From Umbelopsis ramanniana AG (Eukaryota > Mucoromycota > Umbelopsidomycetes > Umbelopsidales > Umbelopsidaceae), in contig NW_026252107.1 in assembly GCF_025399195.1 (NCBI RefSeq), forward strand, positions 186,001 through 250,000: a stretch of DNA of 64,000 nucleotides, written 5' to 3'. Position 1 is the first letter of the stretch, and every line of letters starts with the position of its first letter. A program made the translations under genes and the position numbers. Shown here in pieces: positions 21,733 to 32,746 of this stretch. The notes under the pieces are model-generated. The model ran no database searches. It was not told where the DNA came from and was given only the letters and a program-made list of their open reading frames with translations.

Positions 21733-24700
21733 ATGGAAGAAGAATTTCAGATGAACGAGAACGGTTAGTGATTGCAGGAGTGCTGAATGCCATTGCTTCA
21801 CCATTCTAACGTTTGCGTTCGATTATGATCACCCACTTTCACTCAAAAAATCTCTGTTTTGACGCAATCATTAATAATCACTTTTGCCGCCATCTTCGAT
21901 TTTACGAATCCGATCAATCAGAGTACTTCTTGCCCGAGGGAGAAGAGTATATCGATGAGGAGCCTATTAGGTACTGTTTATTGCCATTTTACTGAAAGTT
22001 GGTAGGAGCATTCGCTCTAACTGTTAATCGCGTTTTGCAGTCAAGAGGACTGTTGGACAGTTATTACCGCCTTTTTCGATGAAAAAGGTCTTGTACGCCA
22101 ACAGCTCGATTCATTTGACGAATTTGTTCAAAATACCATGCAAGAACTGGTCGACGAAAGTTCAGATTTGGTGTTGCAACATGTTGGAGGCGATAGTGAT
22201 ATGTCGGCAAGTATCCAAAAATGGCTGCGTGTTGTTTTGGGAGTGTTTTCAGTTTGCTAAGATATGCGTACAGAAGCGTTATATTATCGATTTCGGACAG
22301 ATTTATCTCTCCAAGCCTACTATGACGGAAGCGGATGGTAGCGCACAGCCCATGTACCCTCAGGAAGCACGTATTCGTAACTTAACGTATGTTTTCATTT
22401 ATACCGCGCCTTTAAATCATTTTGCTTGACTTGGTGTCCTAATGCGCCCTGTTTTAGATATGCTTCACCGTTGTATGTGGATATGAATAAGCGCACACAA
22501 ATTGCTAACCCGAATGACCCGCGTAATGCCGGAAAAACAAATCCCAACGACATGTTCCACGATGAGAATGAAGCTGAATCTAATATAGCGTCCAAAGTGT
22601 TTATTGGCAAGGTAATATTGTCTAGCAACCTATCCAATGCTTCATGCAGGCATTAGCTGACTTTGTCCGTTTAGGTCCCCATCATGTTGCGATCGACATA
22701 TTGTATTTTGCACGCCTTGCCAGAGGCAGATATGCACGAGTTGAACGAGTGTCCCTTCGATATGGGTGGTTACTTTGTCATTAACGGTTCCGAAAAAGTG
22801 TTGATTGCTCAGGAACGAATGGCAACAAATACTGTTTACGTTTTCAGCAAAGCACCTCCATCCAATACATGCTTTACTGCGGAAATTCGATCTGCAGTAG
22901 AGAAAGGCTCTAAGGTCACCTCTCCACTCTATATCAAAATGCTACGTCCTACTACTGATAAAGGCGCTTCTGGTCAATACATTCGCGCGACACTTCCTTA
23001 TATCCGCGCTGACATTCCCATTGTCATTGTTTTCCGAGCCCTTGGACAAGTGGCTGATCGTGACGTTCTAGAACATATTTGTTACGACAGAAATGACTAT
23101 GAAATGTTGGAAATGCTCAAGCCTTGTATCGAAGAAGCCTTTGTCATTCAAGACCAAGATGTTGCCCTCGATTTCATTGGAAAGCGTGGTACCACAGTTG
23201 GTGTCACCAAAGAAAAGCGTATCAAGTATGCTACCGAGATTCTGCAAAAGGAACTGCTGCCTCACGTTGGAACAGGATACAAAAACGAAACTCGAAAGTC
23301 ATATTTCTTTGGTTATATGATTCACAGATTGTTGTTGGCTGCATTGGAACGACGAGAGTTAGATGATCGTGATCATTATGGCAAGAAGCGTATGGATCTT
23401 GCTGGACCCTTGATGGCAAGTTTGTTCAGGATGTTGTTCAAGAAGCTGACGAAGGATGTTGCAAAATATCTACAAAAGGTAAGATTTCGGCAGCAAAGAT
23501 GGGTTCATGCTTATACCATCCTCTTTTCTTTAACACACCTTATCTTCAAACCAGTGTATCGAATCTAGTAGAGAATTTAACTTGACGCTTGCAGTCAAAT
23601 CTAGCACCATCACCAATGGTCTCAAATATTCGTTGGCGACGGGTAACTGGGGTGACCAAAAGAAGGCTATGCAGTCCAAGGCAGGTGTATCTCAGGTGCT
23701 TAACCGTTATACATTTGCCTCCACACTTTCCCATTTGCGTCGTTGTAATACTCCAATTGGACGTGATGGAAAAATCGCTAAACCACGTCAATTGCATAAC
23801 ACACATTGGGGTATGGTATGCCCTGCAGAAACTCCAGAAGGTCAAGCTTGTGGTCTTGTCAAGAATTTGGCCTTGATGTCCTACATTTCCGTTGGTTCTG
23901 CTGCCGCTCCTCTCATTCTGTTCTTGGAAGAGTGGGCTATGGAGAATTTAGAAGAGCTGAGCGCAAGCAATATACCAGATGCCACCAAGATTTTCGTGAA
24001 TGGTGTCTGGGTTGGTATTCACCGCGACCCTGGTGAATTGATTACATCGTTGAAACAGATGCGACGTTCAGTGGATATCTCACCCGAAGTCAGTATTGTT
24101 CGCGATATCAGAGAAAAAGAATTGAGGATGTACACAGATGCCGGTCGATGCTGTCGCCCACTTTTCATTGTTGAAGATCAACAACTCAAGTTGACCAAAG
24201 ACCATGTCGCTCTCTTGCAAGATCCTGATTCGAACTATAGATGGCAAGATCTGATTTCGGATGGTATTATCGAATACATTGATGCTGAAGAAGAAGAAAC
24301 AGCCATGATTTGTATGACACCAGAAGATCTTGCCGAATCTAGATATTCGGCCGAGTACGGTAAGCCGCTACAAAGTGATCGTGATGTCGCTAGCCGATTG
24401 AAGACACAACAAAGTGGTTATTCGCATACATGGACGCACTGCGAGATTCATCCCAGTATGATTCTTGGTATTTGTGCCAGTATTATTCCTTTCCCAGATC
24501 ACAATCAGGTAAATATCGCATTTGAGTTTAACCACGATATAGCGCATCATATGGAGTTCATTCATCTCACGTTGTTGTGCACCATTTTTGCTTTTAGTCT
24601 CCTCGTAACACCTACCAATCTGCTATGGGTAAACAAGCTATGGGAGTCTATCTCACTAACTATCAAGTCCGTATGGATACCCTTGCCAATATTTTGTACT

Positions 24701-26118
24701 ATCCTCAAAAGCCTCTCACAACCACTCGTTCAATGGAGTTCTTGCGTTTCCGTGAACTGCCTGCTGGACAAAATGCTATTGTCGCTATCTTGTGTTACTC
24801 TGGATACAATCAGGAAGACTCCGTCATTATGAACCAAAGTAGTATTGATCGTGGTCTATTCCGTAGTTTGTTTTTGCGAACTTACATGGATGCTGAGAAG
24901 AAGGCTGGTATGATGTTTATGGAAGAATTTGAGAAGCCTACACGAGACAACACTTTGCGATTGAAGCATGGTACCTATGAAAAGTTGGAAGAGGATGGTC
25001 TTATTGCTCCTGGAACGAGAGTGTCTGGAGACGACATTATTATTGGCAAGACCGCACCCATACCTGCGGACTCTGAAGAACTTGGTCAACGAACCAAGGG
25101 CCACAATAAGCGAGATGCTTCCACACCATTACGAAGCACAGAAACGGGTATTGTCGATCAAGTCATGGTCACAACCAATCAAGATGGTCTCAAGTTTGTT
25201 AAAGTACGTGTACGATCTACTCGTGTCCCTCAAATGGGAGACAAGTTCGCTTCTCGTCACGGTCAAAAGGGTACCATTGGTATTACATATCGTCATGAAG
25301 ACTTGCCGTTCTCTGGCGAAGGTGTTACACCTGACATTATCATTAATCCCCACGCCATTCCTTCTCGTATGACTATTGGGCATTTGGTCGAGTGTCTTCT
25401 CGGAAAAGTGTCCACATTGACCGGTAATGAAGGTGATGCTACACCGTTTACGGACGTCACGGTTGAAGCAGTTTCACAAGCCTTGGCTGAGCAGGGTTAC
25501 CAACAGCGCGGTTTTGAAGTCATGTACAATGGTCATACCGGCCGTAAATTGGCCGCTCAAGTCTTCTTGGGACCGACTTACTACCAGCGACTTAAGCACA
25601 TGGTGGACGACAAAATTCACAGTCGTGCTCGTGGTCCTGTTCAAATCCTAACTCGACAACCTGTGGAAGGTCGTTCAAGAGATGGTGGTTTACGTTTCGG
25701 TGAAATGGAACGTGATTGGTATGTATATTTTTGAATGATGAAAACGTGATGTTTGACTCCATTAATTGAATAATGGCTCCTCCTCCATTGTAGTATGATA
25801 TCTCACGGCGTTGCTCAATTTTTGAAGGTGAGCCACTTTACATGCCTTGCGTTTTACTCGTTTGCATGCCACTAAACTAAACCTCTTCGCTTCTAGGAAC
25901 GTCTCTTCGATGCTTCGGATGCCTACCGTGTGCATGTTTGCGACATTTGTGGATTGATGGCCATTGCCAATTTGAAGAAGAACAGCTTTGAATGCCGTGC
26001 TTGTAAGAACAAGACTCAAGTATCTCAAATTCACATACCCTATGCTTGCAAGCTATTGTTCCAAGAGCTTATGGCTATGAACATTGCACCTAGACTGTTT
26101 GTGGAAAAAGATCGTTAG
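21733..26118 (+). CDS. RPB2: RNA polymerase II second-largest subunit Rpb2
   Basis: Rpb2 forms half of the RNA polymerase II active centre. Ten exons (21733-21763, 21922-21970, 22041-22206, 22274-22386, 22458-22611, 22675-23478, 23555-24508, 24598-25718, 25794-25827, 25897-26118) give 1215 residues; human has 1174 and yeast 1224. Landmarks: [15 protein letters not shown] near the start, [37 protein letters not shown], GGxWGDQKKA-type fork region, [68 protein letters not shown]. The C-terminal zinc site has four cysteines in CDICGLM and CRACKN. Intron 3 uses a GC donor (GCAAGT at 22207). An alternative acceptor after 22252 would add seven residues. A conserved single-copy gene useful for phylogeny. 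Confidence 0.97.
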
Positions 26119-26574
26119 ATTTCTCCCCACATCAAGCCAACAACCCCTCTTTTTCTCTCCATAAAGTTCGGCAAAGCACAAAAACATCGGGTTTTTTCTT
26201 CTCAAGCCCTCCATTTCCTTTTTTCTTTTTTGTGCTCAATATATGTAGATATAACTTCTGAAAGCAAAAAAATCCCTCCACCCTTTCTGTTGAGAATCAA
26301 ACAAAGAGAAATAATCATAATAAAATGAAAATAAATAAATACAAAAAATAACTCACACCTAAATGAATTGTATAACGGTATATTAGCCGGTGCATTCATC
26401 CTCTTTACGAACGGCTCCTTTGAACCGATTCGATTCATCTGAGACTTAAAAACGGCAACAGAAACATTGGGACTCGTGTTGAGCAGCAATTCATCAAATT
26501 TTTGCACACAAAGAAAAGTCAGCCACCAGAAAAATCCGCCCCGCTCTCTGCTCCCTTTTTATTGCTCATCTCCA
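26119..26574. other. RPB2 downstream and CK1 upstream region
   Basis: This spacer between two same-strand genes contains a pyrimidine-rich RPB2 trailer (about 26120-26280) and an A-rich stretch with AATAAA-like sequences near 26320-26350. The CK1 leader presumably lies after about 26450. No gene is recognised. Confidence 0.5.
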
Positions 26575-28569
26575 ATGGAAATTCGAGTGGGAAACAAGTA
26601 CAAGCTAGGGAGGAAGATTGGTGCTGGTTCATTCGGAGAAATATACCTGGGTACGCTACATCTACTTATCATCATCTTATGGCAGCGTGTTCAGCCTGAC
26701 TGCGGCCAATGACCATTTCTAAACCTTCCATTGCACAAACATTAGGTACAAATACGACCAATGGTGAAGATGTCGCTATCAAACTAGAAAGTGTTCGTGC
26801 TGCTCATCCTCAGTTGGAATACGAAGCTCGTGTTTACAAAACGCTAGCTGGTGGAGTGGGCATCCCATTCATTCGTTGGTTTGGGCGAGAGTCTGACCAT
26901 AATGTGATGGTCATGGACCTCTTGGGCCCTTCCATGGAAGATTTATTCAACTTTTGCAAACGAAGATTCTCACTCAAAACTGTATTACTTCTCGCTGATC
27001 AATTGGTAAGCATATAATGCTATGTATAGCCGCTTCAGCCGACCCATGATGGCTTCAAGGTTTTTGACCCAGTTTTTGACCTCGTTTCTCTCCTTTAGCT
27101 CTCCCGTGTCGAATACTGTCATTCCAAAGGCTTCATTCATCGGGATATTAAACCAGACAACTTCCTCATGGGAGTTGGTAAACGTGGCAACCAAGTCAAT
27201 ATGATTGATTTTGGCTTGGCAAAGAGATACCGTGACCCCAAAACCAATGCACATATACCCTACAAGGAGAACAAGAATCTCACTGGGACACCTAGATATG
27301 CGAGTGTTAACACTCACCTTGGTATTGGTAAGATCAATGTCAACTTCCTTTCCTTTTTTTGCTACAATGGATATATCTAACTGGATGTCAATAGAGCAAT
27401 CAAGACGTGATGACTTGGAATCTCTCGGCTACATCTTGATCTACTTTTGCCGAGGTTCATTGCCATGGCAAGGCATTCGAGCCAAAACTAAGAAAGAAAA
27501 ATATGATAAAATCATGGAAAAGAAGATGACAACACCTTCGGAGCAACTTTGTCGTGGTCTACATCCAGAATTCGCTTTATACCTCAACTGTATACGTTCT
27601 TTGCGATTTGATGATAAGCCCGACTACAGCTACCTTCGTAAACTATTCCGAGATTTGTTTGTACGAGAGGGCTTCCAATATGACTACGTCTTTGACTGGA
27701 CGATTAAGAAAATGGTAAGTTGCTAATGACAGGCATGCTGAGAAAGGAAGAGATGTTAATTCGCGAGGGCATTTCTTAGCAGGAAAAGAAATCCCAGGCA
27801 CATTTGGAGTCCAATTCCTCACTGGGGTTGGATCCAATGATCTCAAGCATGGCCGCTTTACCACCTTCCCACGAATCCTCTCCTTTACCACTACAACAAC
27901 CTCCACCACGACGAACAATGATTCCTCCCGTCCTTCCTTCAAGCGCTACTGCTCATCGTGTACAACCCTATAGAACGTTGGAACCAAAAACGCCGGAGCA
28001 ATCCCGGCAATTGGACGATGTCATGTTACAATATCAACAACAGCAGCAAAAGCTATTGCAACAACAACATTCTTCTATAGCAGGTATGCAGCACCATCAC
28101 CATCGACAGCAACCACAACAAGTTCCGTCTTCTTCACATGACTATAACCTTATGAGTGGATATGGCTATAGCAGCTCGCCAAATGCACGAGCTTTACGTG
28201 ACGACAAAGCCGCAGGTATGTACAGTCATAGTTTTCAATCGAAACTTTTTCAGCGTTACAGTTCCTTTTTCTAACATAATATATGCTAATTGATTAGGCT
28301 CAAGTCGAGTTTTACGTAGTCAAGCCAAGACTACCAACATGTCATCTACAAGCAACCTTGTACCCCAAAGCACACAGCAATTCATGACCCCTCCTTCCTA
28401 TCATGACGGAATATCTTCGTACTTACAGGAAGCCTCCGCTGTGGATCCTAACAACAATTGGGAGGCTACCAATGATCACCAGAACAGAACACTGCCTCCA
28501 GTTCCCACTACTTCCCGATCATACCATAGGATGGCATCATCACAGGTGCACTATGACGAGACATTCTAA
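26575..28569 (+). CDS. Casein kinase 1, delta/epsilon type (Hhp1/Hrr25-like)
   Basis: This Ser/Thr kinase of the CK1 delta/epsilon group acts in DNA repair, vesicle traffic and other processes in relatives. Six exons (26575-26650, 26746-27005, 27099-27327, 27395-27714, 27780-28215, 28298-28569) give 530 residues. The kinase domain is at about 1-290: glycine loop [12 protein letters not shown], catalytic Lys in [28 protein letters not shown], the CK1 hallmark [17 protein letters not shown], and [16 protein letters not shown]. The C-terminal 240 residues are low-complexity, rich in Gln, Pro and Ser. They have no cysteine-rich end, so a prenylated or palmitoylated Yck form is unlikely. Intron 4 ends in a TAGCAG acceptor that could include or skip one Gln. 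Confidence 0.95.
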
Positions 28570-29280
28570 TTGTGCATATCGCTGAGCGCAAGAGTTAGCG
28601 GAATGACCATGGTTATCGCGTTTATCCTCTTTTTCTTTTTCGATACTTCTTCTTTTCAAACGTTTTTCCTTTTTTTTCCTTTTAATTATTCAACCCTATT
28701 TTGTTCTGCACATGTAACATAACAAGTTGAAACCAGTTCCCTTTTCTCTTTTGTTGCTCGTTCTACTTCTTTGCCTGTTTTTTCTTATTTCGTTTTATCC
28801 TCTTTTCTTATACTATTTCTTCGTTTTTTACCACTTCAATCTAACGTTGTTTCATACAAGAAAAGCAACCTTGTGATTCATCAGTTCAATCTTCCATTCA
28901 CAACTCTTTTTCTTAACTTTCTTCTCAGTTCTATATATCCCAAGCCCATGTGCGTGTCCACTCTCCAAACATACTTTTTTCTTGAATGCTCCTTTGTGGT
29001 AGCCCCAGCCTACCTGATCTGCGTTTAATAAATGACCATTTAGCTCAAATGTATCAACTTGTCGAGAAAAAGAACAGTCGAATCTCTGAAGTAGTAGGAA
29101 ACCTTTGATGAATAAATATTGAGGCTTGAAGTCACCATACATGGCAAATGGACACAGTTGATGTAGGCTCGTTATCATATAGCAAAGTGCTCTAGGTAAT
29201 TGTCTATCGCTTGCAACACATTGTAGAATAGGATAGCGTTTATTTATAAAAACGTCTCTGTACAGTGCCTCTATGAACAT
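28570..29280. other. Gap between convergent CK1 and ETR1
   Basis: The left half is strongly T-rich on the plus strand and is probably the CK1 trailer. A minus-strand frame at 28852-29280 is open for 142 residues but shows no domain and directly follows the ETR1 stop, so it is taken as chance within 3' sequence. Confidence 0.5.
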
Positions 29281-30661
29281 CTAGTCCTCAAAGAAGACGA
29301 TCTGCTTGCCTTTACCAAAGCCAGTGATTCCCTTATCCACTGCTTCTTTGAATGCAGTCTCGATTTCTTGTTCCGATGCATTGAGCTTCCAAGAAACCTT
29401 CTCCCACACAGGCTCACGTAACTTTCCTTGTTTGATGAGATCGATCAGATCGCCAAACATGGCTTCCCTTTCTTGTCTGCTATGTGTGTCTGTCCATCGT
29501 GATACCCAGAATCCGTGGTATGACACATCTTTGAAAATCAAAGGGGCTGCAGGTACAGCCATGGGCTGCTTAGACATAGCTCCATAGGTAACATGCTTTC
29601 CTTCATGGCTACATGATGATAGACGGTTAGTACTTGGTTCGCTCTAGTGAGTGGATTTTTATCACTTACTCTAGGTATCGTCCTAATTCTGTGGCATTTT
29701 TTCCGCCAACACAGTTGAGCGCTAAGCGAAGCTTTCTGCCATCGAGCCAACCTTTCAACTTGGATCTTGTCTCCCGCTTACTTAGTTCTTCTTCCGTCAG
29801 AATATGCGTGGCACCCAAAGATGTGAGATATTCTTTCAGCTCATCTAGGTTAGGTCGATCACGCACAACGTTGATCGTCTTTAGCCCCCAGGCATGAGCG
29901 ATCTGGATGACGAATTGTCCAACTGCACTATTGGCGCCATTCTGTATGACATAATCCCCTATTGTTTTTCCACTTTGTCAACATTTATATGCAGATGTGC
30001 AATTCAGCATAAATTTGGCGTACTTGCCTTCTTTCAGTTCAACAAAATCGTTCAACATGCGATAGGCTGTCGACGGGTTGACAGTTAGAGTAGCGGCATG
30101 AACCAGGCTGACTTGGTTGTTGAATCCCGGCAAAAGCTGCACTTCGGACGCGGGCAGAGCTGCATGGGTCCTCCAGGTGCCTCTTCCTGCCTGAGCCATG
30201 ACTACTTTATCGCCCACATTGAAGCCTTTCACTTGGTCACCTAGAGCAATGACTTCTGCCACGCCTTCATTGCCTCCTACAGCGACTGGCTCATCACTGC
30301 CAAGTGACGTATTGAATGGCGGCTTGATGGGATAGACGCCTTCAACTTGATTGCAGTCAGCAGGGTTTATAGGGGCGGCTAGAAAGCGAATATGGACATC
30401 CTGTGGCTTTATATCGGGCAATGCGTGCTTATGCACTCTATGCAAAGGCATAAGAAAATAGGTATTAAGAAACAACCCAGACAGATTTTTGCATAGTAGT
30501 ATCCACGTTCTTTACCTCAACACCTCTGAGGGTTTACCGTATTGTGCGTAAACCATAGCCCTGGCTGGAACATGTGAAGAAGTGGAATAGAAAAGAGAAG
30601 TTTTCACGGTAGACAATGGTCTGACAACCAAATGCATTTGACGTGTTCCCAGAAATAACAT
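29281..30661 (-). CDS. ETR1: Mitochondrial 2-enoyl thioester reductase (MECR/Etr1)
   Basis: Etr1 catalyses the NADPH-dependent last step of mitochondrial fatty acid synthesis, needed for lipoic acid and respiration. Four exons (30661-30516, 30437-30028, 29958-29670, 29608-29281) give 390 residues (yeast 380). The first 40 or so residues are basic and Ser/Leu-rich, fitting a mitochondrial presequence. The catalytic Tyr sits in [17 protein letters not shown]. The nucleotide-binding stretch is [19 protein letters not shown], followed by [17 protein letters not shown]. Other signatures are [17 protein letters not shown] and [16 protein letters not shown]. Intron 2 uses a GC donor (GCAAGT), and only this junction joins KEG to [14 protein letters not shown] in frame. 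It is divergent from the REG1-like gene, with 180 bp between starts. Confidence 0.95.
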
Positions 30662-30841
30662 GGTGAACGCACACAATTTTGTTCCAGCAAGCTGCCAACC
30701 TTCAATTGGTGCCCAACCAATTTTCGTAAATGATATTTTTGGAAATCAAAGTCACTTAGGAAATGTGAATCTTTGAATTGTCATTTTTTTTTACGCAACC
30801 TTTTTATTTTTTCTACAATCCATACAACCATTACATCCATC

Positions 30842-32215
30842 ATGGCACGTCCAGCCATCAATGATGATATGGACTCGCCGTCAGGTGGTAGTATATTAGG
30901 TCCGGAGATATGTGTAGACTATCTGTCTTATAAATTTGACGAAATGGATCTTGCTGCATCCTGGAGGGTCATGACAAAGCAAAAGAAGTCAGTGGTTAAC
31001 GGCATTCGTCTGGAAAACGCATCTTGGCGCACCTGGGCTAAACAGAAAGGCAATCTGAAGACGGTCAGTCCGCAGACCCTGAACTGGTAAGTATTTTTCT
31101 AAAGATATATCTTATCATTCTCGGGTAGCCCTTATCGTAACATTTTCCTTGTTACCTTTACCTTTGACAGGCTCAAAGATAGCGATGTCACCTGGCTCTA
31201 TGGACCCTTACACACAGTTGTCAAGCAAGATGACAAGTATTCTAAACCTAAGGAATCATCAACACATGATAAGCTTGGCCTTATGAACGCTTCAACTCCA
31301 ATTAAAGGTCTCAACCCAGCCAAAAAAATTCTCAAGCCTGCCCTTAAAAAGCGTTCTGTATCTGATTATCTACGAAGACCACCTCCAAAGACAACCCGTG
31401 TACTCTTGGTAGATCAGCCCAAGCGCACGTCAGAACTATCATTGACAGATCAGAACAATCGTGTGAATGCTGTATCGCCAGAAGTTTTAGCCACTCATCG
31501 CCAGCCAAAGCTCCGATTCAATAGTTATGTGGAACAGTGTATTGCTTTGTCAGACAACGAAGAAGAAGACGATGAACTTAATACCACTGACACGCAAGGA
31601 GAAGCAGTCAGCAGCCCACATCAAGAAGGCCTGTATGAAGATGACGACGTCATAGTATTAAATGTCACCAAACGAAGTAGTTCAACGCCAAGCATCATGA
31701 AAATTGAGCCCACACGACTCAAACGTCAAGCTCCTGGTGACTTTGGGGCAGACAGCGATACCAGCAGCGTAGGCTCCTATGATTTGCGTCTCAACAAGCA
31801 ACAACCTATTCAATGGATCGGCCAATCAGGAACCGTGGAATATGACGCAGCCAACCAGGGTCGAAGTAGAGATATGGATGATGATTTAATACAAAACTAC
31901 GATTGGGCTGCTTGGGATCTTGGGGCAGCAGACAGTGACGAAGAAGAAGAACAAGACAATGATTACCAATACCGGGATATAAATTATCAGCAAGACCATT
32001 TTGAGGACGATGATGATATGGAACCTCCAACTCTATTTTTTAATGAACCAAACTCCACTATAGAAGAAGGCGATGCTGCAGAGCGACTAAGAACGCTTGC
32101 TTACCAAATGGGAAACCACCAAAACCCCAGCGAGAGTGCAACAGTAGTTGGCAATGTCGTGCAGTGGGCAAAATCTTATATCTTTGGTTCCAACCCTTCA
32201 TCGTCGTCGTCGTAG
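30842..32215 (+). CDS. REG1: Reg1-like PP1 regulatory subunit with DUF1752 domain
   Basis: This is a predicted targeting subunit of protein phosphatase 1. In yeast, Reg1 directs Glc7 to Snf1 in glucose repression. Two exons (30842-31086 and 31171-32215, phase-2 intron) give 429 residues, much shorter than yeast Reg1 (1014). The N-terminal DUF1752 (GATA-like) domain is visible as DLAASWRVMTKQKKSVVNG plus ENASWRTWAKQKGN at about residues 37-75. The segment KLRFNSYVEQCIALSDNEE near residue 194 matches the Reg1 PP1-binding block, with KLRF fitting the RVxF motif. The C-terminal half is acidic and disordered. Function in glucose signalling is inferred from those two motifs only. It starts 180 bp from the divergent ETR1. 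Confidence 0.82.
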
Positions 32216-32746
32216 GGCTATTTACCCTCACTTTTTTCCCCCCCCCCCAAAACTCTGTCCGTTTTTTTTTTTTATTACTAATTTCTCCAATAACATTATC
32301 ACCAGCAAACTCCATTTTGTAAATAAAATACAACTCATCGCTCAACTCAAACCAAAAAAGTCGTAGAATTACCTAACTGATTTTATTGCCGGTGTGCGGC
32401 AAGAGACACATTTTAGGGTTTTTCCAAGCTAAGACTTTGGTGGCTTAGAATTTTTCCTGTCTTTGTCAGAACCGAGACCACCTCGCTTTGTCACCCTCCC
32501 AGTTCATGGATCGGTCATCACTGTAGAAAACCAGCTTCACGCCATTTGATCTTGTGCACTACCCAATTGCCTAGAGTTTGGAGAGTTTATCTCTTTCTCT
32601 GAATCAACGCTTTGTGCTCCCTATTTTCATTTACTTCAAATCCTTACAACCTTCAGCACACACACCCCACTTTTTCTTTTATATATTACTCCATCTACCT
32701 TCGTCTATATACTTTATATACTCTGCAATACGCAACCTCCTCTGCC
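32216..32746. promoter_or_regulatory. Upstream region of the WNK-type kinase gene
   Basis: This spacer contains a C run at about 32239-32248 and T-rich sequence after the REG1-like gene. TATA-like stretches (CTATATACTTTATATAC) lie about 30-45 bp before the kinase start codon. The kinase frame is open upstream of the chosen start to an ATG at 32612, but the chosen ATG has the better context. No separate gene is recognised. Confidence 0.45.

Noticed and set aside
28852-29280. 142-residue minus-strand frame after ETR1
   Set aside because: It starts directly after the ETR1 stop, lies in T-rich trailer sequence and has no domain.
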